64,000 nt of DNA from Cristatella mucedo. Its lineage: Eukaryota; Bryozoa; Phylactolaemata; Cristatellidae. A program made the position numbers and the translations under genes. Shown here one piece after another: positions 10,248-21,720 of the stretch (its first letter is position 1; each line of letters starts with the position of its first letter). The DNA lies in contig WPIO01000011.1 in NCBI GenBank assembly GCA_009760855.2, positions 107,501 to 171,500 on the forward strand, read 5' to 3'. The notes under the pieces are model-generated. The model was given only the letters and a program-made list of their open reading frames with translations, searched no databases and was not told where the DNA came from.

Positions 10248-11408
10248 GGTTGTTTTCGATCAAAAGATGTGCACAGGTGAATACCTCTGTAAACGTAAAT
10301 AACCTTGATTCTCACAAGTATTATTTGCGTTTTTGTGCAATTTATCCTGAAGAATTTTTCAAAAATGCCTATTTCTAGCTAGCAGGCAGCGTGAGACACG
10401 TCAGAAATCTCTTAAGCTGGAGCGGAAGGGCAATTCGTACTAGTCTTACAAGCTCATTTTCAAACAGTATATCGAGTAAGGACAATTAATTGTAGTTATA
10501 TTAAATTCATATTTAATAAAATTACTTGAAAAATATCTTTAAATATCAGCTCAATCTATTATGTTTAGGCAACATTTCGCTTAATCCAAAGAAAATGTAT
10601 GAATGCTGAAATGATGTTGATGTGAATACCTTTAAGCCTGCGGCCACATTGTTTTTCAAAAACCAATGTATGTGCCTGGTCAGTCATCAAAATTGCTTAT
10701 TAGTACTTATGTATTATAAATTAATTAAGCGGCAAAACTCCCTCAGCACAGAAAAATATGCCCACGCCAGATTTTGTTGCAAACAAGCAGGAGGTGAGTG
10801 AGTGAACCAGTATACTAAGTGTAACATTCTTTAATGCTTTAAATTCAGCATCTGTAAAGTGCCTGTAGAGATATTCAGTTCTCTGAGAGCTCTATAAAAA
10901 TGTATTAACAATAATGCTATTACGTCACAAATGCTCTCCCACTCGTTTCTCAAGTCGCATGATTAATTCCCTCAAATAGTTTCGTACTATACTTAATAGG
11001 CCTATGGAATCACACCAATTCTCTTATTTTCAGTGGCAATTATCCAACTTACAATGCCTTCTCGTTTTCCCAATCACTAAATATTGTAAAATTGCCTTAG
11101 CCAGCATTTGGATTACATAAAGCAGGTTAGTTCACTACTTTTCCACTACTAACACGATGAGAAACTACTATTATTAAATATTGATAGTAATTTGGGAGGG
11201 AAAAACTCCTCACAAAATGAAAACTCAATTGTAATCATTACAAAAGGATCAATGGAAAAAACTTACTGTGCTTGATGGCTGAGTACTTCGCTTTGTTTGA
11301 GAAGAAATGAGGTCAACAGTTGACTGAACCTAAATATTGGAGTTGAGACCGAATCAGCAGCAATAATTTTCGGGTTCAGTTTTTTGTAAGCATTATTTCA
11401 TTATTGAT
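10248..11408. other. unassigned AT-rich DNA with one LINE A tail
   Basis: Apart from the tail relic at 10.85 kb nothing is recognised. Confidence 0.4.
10852..10915 (+). mobile_element. LINE A tail relic
   Basis: AAAGTGCCTGTAGAGATATT then CAGTTCTCTGAGAGCTCT is a decayed copy of the terminal hairpin, followed by AAAAATGTATTAACAATAAT. Confidence 0.6.
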
Positions 11409-11441
11409 GCATACACATATATATTATATATACATACGTAT

Positions 11442-11474
<33 letters not shown>

Positions 11475-11486
11475 CGCGCGCGCGCG

Positions 11487-11580
<94 letters not shown>
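11409..11580. repeat. compound (AC)/(AT)/(CG) microsatellite
   Basis: The tract is almost pure alternating purine-pyrimidine: (CA)n, (TA)n, about six CG steps from about 11474, (CA)n, then long (TA)n. Open frames through it (Tyr-Ile or Cys-Val repeats) are artefacts of the repeat. Confidence 0.97.
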
Positions 11581-12657
11581 CAAGGGAGGTCGCACGTACT
11601 TAAACTCAAATGTTAGACTTACTGTGGAAGCAAAGCCGGAAGGGACTAATGTGAATCTCTTAATCGGTGAAGCCATGACTGATTAAATATATTCTTAAGG
11701 ACGTGATGGGTTTTGCAGAAAAAGGCATGCGTGGAGTGCACTTAAGAACTTCAGAAATATGTGTAGCGCACTTTCGGATGGAGCACGTAGAACTTGCAGA
11801 AAGGTTTATATATATTAAAATATTGAGAGCGAATAGTCTAGCAAAAAACCGTCCAAGTGAATTAAGTTTAAAATAAATATAATTTAAATCGTTTTGGAGA
11901 TCGTGCCTTCAGCTTGCACTAATACTCCGGAACTCGCTTTCGCCTTCTATAATCACATCCATTGAATTTGCAGCAGAGTTAACAGTTAAGGTTACCCGGG
12001 ATCCAGGTGAACACGTCTTTATTTTATTTCTTTATTCCTGTATTGTTGGCTGCATGCTTATATGTGCGTGATCTTTGAGACTAAGAACAGGATTAGTAAA
12101 GTTTTGAGCTTTAGCAGCTAAAGTTCGAGTGCAGCTAAGAAATTAAAACTAGTTCACAGAAGGCACACTAAGGGAATTTCCGCTCATTCCTTGTAAAAAG
12201 AAAACGATGTTATTGCGTTGCTTAGGAATGTGGCAATGACTGAGAACTATATTATTCTCTTTCCAGAGTTGCTATTTAGTATTTATACATGCTGCCGAAC
12301 TAGATTCTCAATTACAGACTGTTTTATTTAGTTTTCAATAAGTTACATAACTGTTGAATAAATAAGATGTACTAAAAGACAGAGATAGTTGCTAAGATAG
12401 ATAGATGATAAGATAGATGTTTCTCTTTTTCATAAACAACTACTTATACCAACTGTCCATGTGTTGCACACTAGCACTCCAAGGTCAATGTGCAATATTC
12501 CATGGGCTGCTTATAATTCTTGAGCATTTGTGGTATCTATGGCATGAGAAAATGTCTAAATATGTAGATTTTGAGTCAGAGTAATTTTGACTGTAATTTG
12601 CTAGAAATACCAGAGACTACTGATTTGAGCGACATAATGCCAGCTAACATGGTATTG
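11581..12657. other. unassigned DNA, probably intergenic or 3' flank
   Basis: No repeat family was recognised beyond a short GATA-like run near 12.4 kb (AGATAGATAGATGATAAGAT). Confidence 0.4.
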
Positions 12658-12785
12658 TCATGCCCTAACTATGAGAAGTCGGTTCTCGAAGTCGACAAGG
12701 CTGCCATAAGGGGAGGATTTCATAGCTTCCTTAGTAAATCTCACACTAGTGGTAGCAGGAAGGAAATCTTTCACGCTAGTCCTAT
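12658..12785 (-). CDS. candidate terminal exon downstream of mucin-like gene
   Basis: On the minus strand an acceptor AACTATTTCAG precedes AT AGG ACT AGC, giving an open frame RTSVKDFLPATTSVRFTKEA and on to a TGA at 12658-12660. The residue mix resembles the Ser/Thr-rich gene just upstream. The exon needs an intron in phase 1. The exon at 12870-12974 could supply this only through a weak donor (ATGT then GTGCTA), so membership of the same transcript is doubtful. It could also be an alternative 3' end or a chance frame. Confidence 0.3.
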
Positions 12786-12869
12786 CTGAAATAGTTGAAT
12801 TGATACAAATAGCTGAGAACTGTTATTGTTTTAGGCATTGAATCGGCACTGCTACTTTGATGGCTGCGG

Positions 12870-12974
12870 CTAAGTGCAGTGTTTTGTAGCACACATGATG
12901 CCATCGTGAGGGTTGGGCACTATTTCAAGAAAGTGTCGCGCTTGGCCAAGCTCCCTGGTCAGTAGGTGACTAAT
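12870..12974 (-). CDS. candidate last exon of Ser/Thr-rich gene
   Basis: A strong pyrimidine-rich acceptor (TTTCTGTTGCTGCTCCAAAC then AG) on the minus strand leads into ISHLLTRELGQARHFLEIVP, then NPHDGIMCATKHCT and a TAG. The incoming phase is 0, the same as the outgoing phase of the 1359-bp exon 135 bp upstream. The intron between them begins GTAGGA and ends CAG. The exon encodes a short, helical-looking C-terminus with no membrane anchor. No canonical AATAAA was noted close by, so an onward splice cannot be excluded. I recognise no family. Confidence 0.5.
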   Translation of the reverse strand: MSHLLTRELGQARHFLEIVPNPHDGIMCATKHCT

Positions 12975-13109
12975 CTGTTTGGAGCAGCAACAGAAATGTT
13001 GTCGGCCTCAAAATATGGACTCAGTCGAGCACATTAAGCTATTAGCAAAAATAAGCATGTAAAGCAGAGTAACTTTTTCAGGGCGGCCAAAACGCAAAGA
13101 TACTCCTAC

Positions 13110-14468
13110 CTCTGTCGCAGTTCCGATCGCCATTTGAGGATAAGCAAACGAGGAAAAACTCAATGAAGAAGCATTTGCCGAGGTCTCTTGTATGGTCACG
13201 AGTTGGTAAATGGTCGGACTAAAGCTGACTGTGGTGATTTCAATGCTTTCAGTTGTCGACCCATCCCCACCACCACTGACAGAACTGGTTCCATCAGGGA
13301 TCCAAGTTTTTTGTTCAGTGATAGGCTCTGTTTGTCCAGGTCCAGACAACTTAGTAGCCACTGATAGCGATGCAGTTGTTGGCTCTCTCGAGATTGCCAT
13401 AGAATTTTCGATGCTTGAATAACTAACTGCTGTCGTCCTGACGTCCCGCCATACTTCTGTACCAGTAGCCGCAGACCATTCAAACTTCACTGAAGGCGCT
13501 TGACTATCTGGACCGATGGCCACATTGTCAAGCGAGGTTTTGCTCAATTTGACCATAGGCTCAGTATCTGTGGCCACTTTAATCGCTCCACTGCTATCCA
13601 ATAAATTATCCGTAAGTGTTTGTGTGGTCCTATTAGGAGCAGGAGATCGATAAGCTCCTGCAAAGCTTTCAATTGCAGTTGTTGTATCAAGGCCTACTCC
13701 ATGCAAAGTGACCGGCCGACCGACGGTGTTGCTAGGAGTTGTGATACATTCGTTATCAGTGACATTGTGTTCGCATTCTATAGTGTGCTGCTGCGTGAAT
13801 TTTTCGGCAGGAATCGTCTTTGACGCTTCGTTATCTGACCGAATCGTTACATCAGATGAAAAATATCTCGGTAAAGAATTGCTAGAGCCAGTCTCAGCAT
13901 CGACGTTGGTTGACAGGAATCCTTCAGTATTGTGAGATCGGTGACTCACAGCAAGTGATTGAAATTGGCTGGGAACCAAAAGAAAGCGAGTTTGGTTTTC
14001 TGATACGCTTGATCGATTTTCCGCGGGTTCAGCTTGTGTTAAAAGTCTGGAAGTAAAACCAATCAGCGCCGAAGAGACAGTACCAATTACCGGCGTACTA
14101 ACATCTTGAGGCTTTGATGGTCCAAAGGAGTCAGTGATATACAGGCTTGCTGATGCCATGATTGTTGATGGAGTGGTGGAACTGGCATGGTTTTTTATCA
14201 AACCGATAACCTCTCCCGAGTTTTCTTTAAAGGTGCTGCTAGCAATAAATTGTTGGCTTTGCGATTCTTCAGCAGGTAGTGTTAAGTTTTGAGATATTTG
14301 ATCACGAAAAGTCGAAGTGCTAACTTCACTAACGATATACTCTAGCAAGCTAACTGCTGACTTATATCCAAGGCTCCAGTTGGCATTTATCGTGCTGAGA
14401 GTGGACTGTTGCCTACTTTTAGCATTGAGTGCAAATTCAGTGGCCTCGAAGGCACCCCCAGCGATTGC
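13110..14468 (-). CDS. large Ser/Thr-rich mucin-like exon
   Basis: An uninterrupted 453-codon exon starts after the acceptor TATGTTTGCAG (first residues AIAGGAFEATEFAL) and ends at the donor GAG|GTAGGAGT. Both borders are phase 0. The product is very rich in Ser and Thr and has at least seven N-glycosylation sequons (NWS, NLT, NRS, NQT, NVT, NRT, NAS) and few Cys. This is the composition of a secreted or surface mucin-like stalk. There is no exact internal repeat, unlike classical mucins. The frame stays open past the donor to 13008, but that part (GVSLRFGRPEKVTLLYMLIF) reads intron and differs in composition. The exon contains no transposon sequence, while introns and flanks are full of it. 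The function is unknown and mucin-like is inferred from composition only. Confidence 0.65.
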
Positions 14469-14581
14469 CTGCAAACATATTATCTGTATTTAGATGTTTT
14501 CAATTTTTCATAAATGCCCATGAACAATATCAAAACAAACTGGCTTATTAGAGACATCCAACTTGTGCTGACTGCTCCTAC

Positions 14582-14725
14582 CTTGGTCGTCTGACGTGAG
14601 CTGGCTTGTTTAAGAAAGTTGACATCAGAAAAGGTTACGAACTTTGCTGTGGTCTCCACAGGTGTCGAAACAGGTACGAATTGTGCAGTGCTCACTATAG
14701 CAGTGCTAGAGGCTATTTCATGACC
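14582..14725 (-). CDS. exon upstream of the mucin-like exon
   Basis: A 144-bp (48-codon), phase 0-0 exon on the minus strand lies between acceptor TTACTGCCTAG and donor ACCAAG|GTAGGAG. It encodes GHEIASSTAIVSTAQFVPVS and ends with SSRQTTK, which is Ser/Thr-rich like the next exon. The 113-bp intron to the next exon starts GTAGGAG, the same heptamer that starts the intron after the large exon. Phase, composition and short introns support one transcript. Confidence 0.6.
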
Positions 14726-14865
14726 CTAGGCAGTAAATGAGAACAGAATTATTTAAATTAGTCACCCAATAAGCTAATAGTTCGTGAGCACTTCAACTGT
14801 AGCATTAAAAAATGTAAGAAAATCAGACTAATAAAAAATGCTAAACTTTAAAAAGTATCACTCAC

Positions 14866-14926
14866 GATAGCTCTCTGAAGTAGATAGCTTAAGACAACAG
14901 TCACATTTTGTATACTCAGGCCTACT
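14866..14926 (-). CDS. candidate exon of the mucin-like gene
   Basis: It ends at a consensus donor ATC|GTGAGT, phase 0, 140 bp upstream of the 144-bp exon. The frame reads VGLSIQNVTVVLSYLLQRAI, an amphipathic segment with one NVT sequon. The left border is uncertain because two AG positions (phase 2 or phase 1) are possible and neither has a good pyrimidine tract. A stop upstream in the same frame shows the exon cannot extend much further. Confidence 0.5.
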
Positions 14927-15894
14927 CTACCAGATCTTTCCAATATTTTTTATGAATTTTCAGAGACCCATGTAAAGAAAATGCAGTCTAGCAAGAAAAA
15001 AAAGAAAAAAGTGCTTGAGCAAACAGATAATATGCACAGCATAACCTCAATTGTCGATGTGCAAGCTAACTAGACAGCCAAAGGAGCCATCCGCGCCCAA
15101 ACTAGTTGTTTAAGATCTCTTTCTTGATTCAATTATCGATAAATCACTAGGAAGCAATGGGGGTCAAGGAGTCGATGACATTCCATCCTAAAACGCAGAA
15201 AAACTGATTGCAATTTTGGTGCGTATGGTTCCGTCTAATTCAGGTATAGAGTGCTTTTTGCATCAACCTGTAGTCGTGCTGAGTAGAATACCCGAGCGAT
15301 GATTTTCTTGACTCCAACACCAGCCACTTTATTAGCAAAGATTCCGGCCAGTCCAGGAAGCTGATTGAGTCACACCGGCTTCGTGTGATCTCTACTGTCT
15401 TATCATCATTCCTTCATGCAATATTAGTTCAATAAGTCAATACTATGCTGCACGCACTGTATTATTCTCAGGTACATACGATTATTTTACGCTGAATCAC
15501 ATGTGTCATCAGCGGCAAGCCATTTTCCATTCTACGAGCTGCTCGATAAGTGATGGCAGGAGTACCGATGCATCGAGCGATGTATTGTGCATTGTACTCA
15601 GAGACGATAACATTTGTCTATGCCCTAAGCCACTCGAAAGCTGATAGCAGCTGAGAAGGACGTATGCATCGAGCGAGACGGCACATGCAGTACGATGAGC
15701 CACCAGTTACTTCCAATGCTCTATACCGATAGCCAGCAGGTGAAAAGAGCTCACCTATTAAGTGAACGTTCATTGTTCTAGGCTGTACCCTAACTTAAAT
15801 TTAGAATGAAACACGAATGACAGTCGGTCGTGCAACTCAGGCCTCAAAAAACGCCATGAAACACAAATGCACAGGATGCAAGTTCAACTAACGT
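14927..15894. other. unassigned DNA, probably intron
   Basis: If the exons at 20.5-29.9 kb belong to the mucin-like gene, this is intron. No repeat family was recognised. Confidence 0.35.
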
Positions 15895-17372
15895 AGCATC
15901 TGGCAGTATGCGTGTCTCCGTCTGTAACTCCACAAAGTCATACAGACTATATGGGTGTTACGCAGGAAAGTTTTGTATAGCCCACTCACAGCCCAAGCGG
16001 CTTTCGGTACGTATTCGGTAGCCCACAGACTTCGTCTCACGCAACAAAGAGAAAGTGGAAAGCATAGCAGAGTCATGAGAGCAGTTGAGGTACTGAGTAG
16101 CATGGAAGTAGCAGCTCTTGACAGCTGAAAAGGATGAGCCATAGTAGGCAGTAGGAGAGTAGTTGTAGTTGCAATGGAATTGTGGAAGTTCCGCGAGTTT
16201 CACAGTCTAGGACCTGCAGAGCTAAATCTTGTGTCACCAACGGTCTTTAAGCGGAAGACTGGAACAGCTAATTTATTGTCCACACAGGACCTGAGGGTGC
16301 GAAGAGGCTGAAACTGGTGCAGCGGTGCAGCTAGTTACGAAAGAGCCAAGCCGTCGCGGGCCTTGTGGGTCAGCATAAGAACTTTCCTCTGTATCCGTTG
16401 CTCAAACCACACCCACCCTAGCTCATTTAGCAAAGGGGTTACGTGCTCAAACCTCCGTGACTTGAAGACTAGCCTTTCAGCCAAATTCATAGTCAGCTGC
16501 AGTGGCCTAGTTGCTTGTTTGGTAGCGCAGCCAAAAAGGAATTACAAAAATCAAGCCGAGACGTAACTAAGGACTATAACTAAGGAGCTTGTTAAATTTT
16601 TTGCAAGCCACTGTGGAAGACAGATCCTAATCTTGCATAGGGATCGGACGTGATGGCCGGCTGTAGAAGCAGTCTTGTGAATGAAGCTTTTAAAATTGAG
16701 GCAGCTGTCGAAAACGACAACTTAATTTCGAGCACGTGGTGATGGTCGCACAATAGCATCACCTATTAGAAGAGCAAAGCCTTGTAATCCAGCTACACTT
16801 AGGTTATCCTTTGAGAAGCAGTTCGGTTTTATCGTAATTTAGTTTCAATAATTTTTCCGACATCCAGGATTGAATGTCGGCAAGGCAAACATTCAGTTTC
16901 TCTGTTGATGCAGCAGATTCTGACGGATTGAATTACAAATACAGCTGCGTATGGTCAGCATAAAAGTGATATCATATTCCACGGGTCTTAATCACTTTTC
17001 TCAGAGGTTGCGTAAATAAATAAATGAATAAATATAATTAATTTATATAGCGCCCCAAGATAACTTAATCTCTATTCAGGCGCTTCAAATATGCCTCGGG
17101 GCTCGATTCCACGACCTTAGTCAGACCTTAATCGGGGTGAGCAACTTAACCGCTAGACCAAACCAGGTCGGCACGCATAAATGGAGAACAGCAAGAGCAT
17201 GAGTACAGACCCTCGAGGGACTCCACAGGTGACCCTTCTCGTGTGTGAGACCTGACCCTCACACGACACGGATTGAACACGATCAGACAAGTACGTGCTA
17301 AACCACGCCAGTGCCTTATCTGACAGACCGATCGTTGTTCTCAGCAATGTGCAATATTGAGCTTACCATCGT
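15895..17372 (-). mobile_element. LINE B 3' half, interrupted by a SINE
   Basis: Minus-strand blocks: LRTTIGLSDKALAWFSTYLS and CGVPRGSVLM (reverse transcriptase) at 17.15-17.35 kb, thumb and C-terminal region at 16.2-17.0 kb, then SVGYRIRTESRLGCEWAIQN and the GAGTTACAGACGGAGACACG tail near 15.9 kb. A SINE at 17033-17174 splits the reverse transcriptase. Stops and frameshifts abound. Confidence 0.85.
17033..17174 (-). mobile_element. SINE nested in LINE B
   Basis: The minus strand reads TGGTTTGGTCTAGCGGTTAA, a decayed B box (GGAATCGAGCCCC), then the 36-nt hairpin at 17049-17084 and an A/T-rich end merging with TAAATAAATGAATAAATATA. LINE B reverse transcriptase sequence lies on both sides. Confidence 0.88.
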
Positions 17373-18356
17373 ACTTGTAGGCGGCGTGAAGCCCCTGAGT
17401 TTTGGGCTTTTGTAGTTCAAAGTCGGCAGTGTCACCCATGAGTTGCTGGGTTCAGCAAAGTTGGAAGTCTAAAATGAACTTTAAACATTAGAGCACCGGA
17501 GATGCAAACGAGCTATTACATTAACCTTTACCCATTAACCCGTTTTCGATTTGACAGGTGAGTGAATTAACTTGTGTATTGTGCATGCCAGCGGCTGAAT
17601 AGACCACTTTGCAAATGAGGTCGCTATAAGGCAATGCCTGAGTTATAAACATGAGAACACTGTGACAATATTTGAACTTTATGTTGAAACTAATGCTGTA
17701 TTTGAAGGATAGGAGGGCCCAAGTAATAGTGTGTTGCAGATAAATTCATTAACTTGCGAGCTTCGTAACCTATCTACTATGATATTCTGGTACATATGAT
17801 TTAAGTTTATCAGTCTAGACTTATCACTTGTCTAATATTCCACAATACTACGGTATACATTTGTACTTGCAACAATAACCCATATAAGGAGTGATCGTTG
17901 CTTGGGTGTCCGCTGTCCTGACCCGAGTAGTTGAGTACAGCGTTCTCCAGGGCTACAAAAAAAGCATTGTTCGCCAATTATTAGAAGACTTCTGTGGCGA
18001 AGCCAGTGAGAGGGGCTTACCGACAACGGCGAGCTGAGTCAGACGTCAGGATTTTGCTCCTACAAAATGTTTCGATCTGAGGATGACGACAGATATATTA
18101 TTTGGCGCCTAGCAACGAGAGCTAAGCGCATCCGTGTGGCTCCGTTTCGGTCTTATTGCTGACGTATGCTAGAGCCCTCTTAGCTAGAAGCAGCTGTAAG
18201 TAAGGGTGGTGCATTAGAGGCCTAAGCCGATATCCTGCAATAGTTAGGCGATCGGAGAGTAGGTGTTGTCTAAGAAATCCTGCTTGTTTAGCAAAAGCGA
18301 CTGAAATACAGCTGCCTCAGGAAAGCCTATCCAAATCCAGACGGAAGCCACACTCA
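17373..18356. other. unassigned DNA
   Basis: No repeat family or exon with good borders was recognised. Confidence 0.35.
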
Positions 18357-18583
18357 GTGCTTATACGTGCTGATACTGTGCATGCTGCAACTAACAACAC
18401 CTGCATGCTGATCATGTGCATGTCACCCCGAACCATGTTATTAATGTTGCTTATCAATCATTATATTACTCAACATTAAAAAGCGATTCTCTTTGCAGCA
18501 AATAAAATGCGCTTAGAAATAGATTGAGTTCTCTGAGGGCTATTTATCAAGTGAAATATTATTTTTATTATCATTATTTATGG
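18357..18583 (+). mobile_element. LINE A 3' UTR and tail
   Basis: It contains the 3' UTR words GTGCATGCTGCAACTAA and ATCATGTGCATGTCACCCCG, a decayed hairpin (GTTCTCTGAGGGC) and an (ATT)n-like tail to 18583. The coding part is missing. Confidence 0.85.
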
Positions 18584-18755
18584 CCTTCTTAAGTAGTCTT
18601 GCTTTCATGACTTCGGTCCCGAGGTCGTGGGTTAGATTCCTGAGGTGGGCGATCCTTTATCGCCACTGCAAGAGGTGGTGATAGCCGTAAAGGCTCTTAT
18701 TTCGCTATACCAAAAGAGGCTGTTTAAGCAGCTAGGATTTATTTATTTATTTAGA
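18584..18755 (+). repeat. possible second tRNA-like SINE plus (ATTT)n
   Basis: GGTCGTGGGTTAGATTCCTG resembles a tRNA B box, and an (ATTT)n run closes the segment. The A box is unclear and there is no second copy in the window, so this is weak. Confidence 0.25.
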
Positions 18756-19129
18756 TTTAAAATTGCACTTGAATGCATTCAAATGGCTCTCTAAACCTCA
18801 CAACTAGCGAGTCGTTCATTATTGGCCAGGGCTATTGTTGTCGCCAGTCGCCAGGAGTCAAAATGTAAGTATGATTCTTCGTAGCACGGTTAATATAACA
18901 TTATGGTTACATTACAGACACTAGCAATACAAATGATTGGTTTCTGAAGGGTAGTAATTCAAAGCAAGTGATTACTTGCACAACAAAGACGAACCGAAGA
19001 TCGTCGGGCTAGCAAAGTATTAATGGAACTCGCTCTGTGTGTGAAAAAAAGCTTTGGATCTGAGCCTATCTTCGGCGGATGTTCGTGCTGGACTGCTAGC
19101 TTAAAGCTTGGCTGAGCTAGCTGATTACA

Positions 19130-20072
19130 TAAAAATGGCGTCCATGTCTGAATTTGCTATTAAAATTTCAAGTGTTTCTAGGTCGCTCGTTGTTCAAGCA
19201 TGCCCTAAGTGCTCGAAATCTAGGTGTCATATTCCAAAGTGACCTCTCGTTAGATGACCGTATCAGCTCCACAGTCAAATCCGCCTATTTTCAGCTTCAT
19301 AACATTGATAAAATTCGGGCTTGTTTAGATAAAGATACCACATCTAAGTTGGTCCATGCATTCGTGACATCTCGTATAGACTTCTGCAACTCACTGCTTA
19401 CTGGCCTACCAGCATGTGCAATCAGGCGATTGCAGCTGGTGCAAAACTCGGCAGCTAAACTTGTCTGCCGTGAGCGTCGCAGTTGCCACATTACTCCACT
19501 TCTCGCCGACATGCACTGGCTACCAGTCAAGCAACGGATTGACTTCAAGGTTTTGTCGCTCACTTTTAGGTCCCTTCATTCTATGGCTCCAGCCTATCTT
19601 TCAGATATACTACCCCATCAGGCCAAGCATCGTACCACCCGCTTTTCGGAATCCAACAGTCTAGAAATACCTCGTACAAACCTTAAATCCTTTGGAGACC
19701 GTGCATTTACTTCGTATGCTCCCAAAGCCTGGAACTCCCTCCCGACCTGCGTCAGAACATCCTCTGACCTGACCCCATTTAAAAAGAACCTAAAAACATA
19801 CCTATTTAGGACAGCGTTTAGTGGGTCCCTGTGATTCGTCATTCATGTGCTTATGGGTGCTGACACTGTGCATGCTGCCACTAACCACATTGGCATGCTG
19901 ACCCTGTGCATGTCACCCCTAACCATGTTATTCAATTCGTTTGCTTTTTAAGCATGATTTTACTTATCATTCAATTGCATTTCACTTTACAGCAAATGTA
20001 AAAGCGCCTAGAGAGAGATTAAGTTCTCTGAGGGTGCTTCATCAAGTGAATCATTATTATTATTATTATTAA
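19130..20072 (+). mobile_element. LINE A 3' half with an open 226-codon frame
   Basis: An open frame at 19154-19834 covers the reverse transcriptase C-terminal region: DLSLDDRISSTVKSAYFQLH, FVTSRIDFCNSLLTGLPACA, FGDRAFTSYAPKAWNSLPTC and RTAFSGSL before the stop. The 3' UTR, the terminal hairpin (AGCGCC pairing with GGTGCT) and (ATT)n follow. It is 5'-truncated and therefore not autonomous, but the intact frame suggests fairly recent insertion. Confidence 0.92.
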
Positions 20073-20344
20073 GTGAAGGGTAGCTTATAGAACCTACCGA
20101 CGAGAGAAACTGACGTTTGCTTTCAACTGTTTAGTGTAGTGGATATGAAAAGTCGCTGCAGCAGGTTTGGCAGCCATGGCAATCGAATTGCGGCTGCACG
20201 CTGCTCACTTACGACCGACGAAGACACAGCTGCAACTAGAGGTCAAAGGTCGATTATAGAGGTCAAATCGGTTTCTGTTTGTGACTTGATGCGGGACGAC
20301 CCAACCAGGTCTGTTGCAGTCACCTGAGACATTTCCGTGATTAC

Positions 20345-20547
20345 CTGTGGGAAGTGAATAATCGTTTGCACAAAGAATCTGGCAGCTGTTTTTGAATTCC
20401 CAAATGTACAGGGAGATGACTGCATGATGGCTGGGCTGGTACGCTCAATAAAATAAAAGGCTGACAGTGCCTTCCTTACACCAAAGGTCCGGTCAGCCGT
20501 TGCCGTAGTTATTACCACTATGGCAGTCGCAGTGTCCGATTGAAGGT
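20345..20547 (-). CDS. candidate exon, Ser/Thr-rich
   Basis: A strong acceptor (CTTTTTTCCCTGCTAG) and donor CACAG|GTAATC bound 203 bp on the minus strand. In phase 1-0 it encodes LQSDTATAIVVITTATADRT and further Ser/Thr-rich sequence ending IIHFPQ. The frame stays open past the donor for another 33 codons, so the 3' border is uncertain. A shorter reading (phase 2-1, donor GTG|GTAATA) also exists. Composition suggests the mucin-like gene, but the phase does not chain directly with its neighbours. Confidence 0.4.
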
Positions 20548-21654
20548 CTAGCAGGGAAAAAAGGTTTACGGGCTTCGACGGCGTGTACGTTGACTGCGAA
20601 GGTTGTCACTCTGAGCACACTCCATGCACACAAATAGACGAAGAGCCTTTTTAATCCTGTTGAATGAGATTTGCAGCACTATGTTTCCCTAGATCAAGGG
20701 AAAGGGCTTGGCCAGTAAAATCAAGTTACCATTTGAGGCAACTTGCGATTTCCCTCGAGTTACGGACACCTAGTGTAGACTATTTGAGAAAGTTTTTAAC
20801 TTCTAAACTTTTCTGCTGAAATGGAGATTCTTTTAATATCGTTTAAAGTTCACCTATTAATATTTTGAATTTACATAACTTTTAGTAAGTAGAGTTTTGT
20901 GGTAGCAAGTAACACGGAACTAAATGCCCAAGTAGTGTGTATAGCTGATGATGTATTTCTCCGGAAGATTTCTTTCTGACTCTTAGCAATATTTCTTTTA
21001 AGCTCCCGGTGAAAGGAATCGAATGAGCCTCTACACTTTTCCAGCATTTTTAGAGCCATAATAATCAAATAAAATATCGAAGACATCACTTTGAAGATTA
21101 TTAAATTGCTTTCTGCGGTTATATATATATATATATATTGCTCGTTGGTTATTACATACCGGAAATTGAATTTTGAATACTATTTAACTGGAATATGCAG
21201 GCTAGTTTGAGCTAACCTATGGAGTGGTAAGTGAAAGCAAGGAAAGTGTTTCAGGTGTAGAATCTTGGCTTGAGATTGAAGTAATCCAAGAGCGTTTTTA
21301 TGCTTATGTTGCTTGTGACCTGGCAGAAGTCTAAGCGGTAGCTACAACTGCCGATCCCGAAAAATGCGAATCATTTTTTAGCATGCTAACTTATTGAAAT
21401 ATCGCTTTGATATTTGAGTTTTTTCTCCTTGCAAAAGTACACGGTCAATATCTCCTCACATAAGCTCCAGTCTGGAGCGTGGAAAATAGATTTGAGTTTC
21501 TCTCAGCATAGATCGTGATTGGTATGTGACCCAGCTCCAGAGCTCATTCTTAATATAGTAAACCTAATTTGCATGATTAAATCACCGGACTTGTGCGATA
21601 TTCGAAAAAACTACGAGTTCGTGCCTCTTAGTAATACTATGAGCTGCTCATTAC
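20548..21654. other. unassigned DNA with an (AT)n run
   Basis: A run of about ten AT units lies at 21121-21140. Otherwise nothing was recognised; it is probably intron. Confidence 0.35.
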
Positions 21655-21720
21655 CTGAGGACTTGCTTCGCGGAGTCATAATACTTCCATTGCGGCAGCC
21701 CAAACTGTGCCATCTTGTCG
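21655..21720 (-). CDS. candidate 66-bp exon
   Basis: It is bounded on the minus strand by a very good acceptor (TTTCGCTTTTCCTTCAAG) and donor CTCAG|GTAATG. It is phase 2-2 and reads DKMAQFGLPQWKYYDSAKQV. Phase 2 out fits the phase 2 acceptor of the exon at 14866-14926. The plus strand here also has a 68-codon frame (ending KLCHLVA) but without a coherent acceptor. It is short, so a chance match is possible. Confidence 0.4.

Noticed and set aside
11401-11676. Open frames of Tyr-Ile and Cys-Val repeats on both strands
   Set aside because: They arise from the dinucleotide microsatellite.
13008-13109. Extension of the mucin-like exon to the end of its open frame, with a C-terminal hydrophobic segment as an anchor
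   Set aside because: A good donor (GAG|GTAGGAG) lies at 13110 and a strong acceptor at 12975 continues in phase, so the hydrophobic part is more likely intron.
20139-20327. Plus-strand 62-codon frame
   Set aside because: It is antisense to the candidate minus-strand exon and lacks splice or start support.
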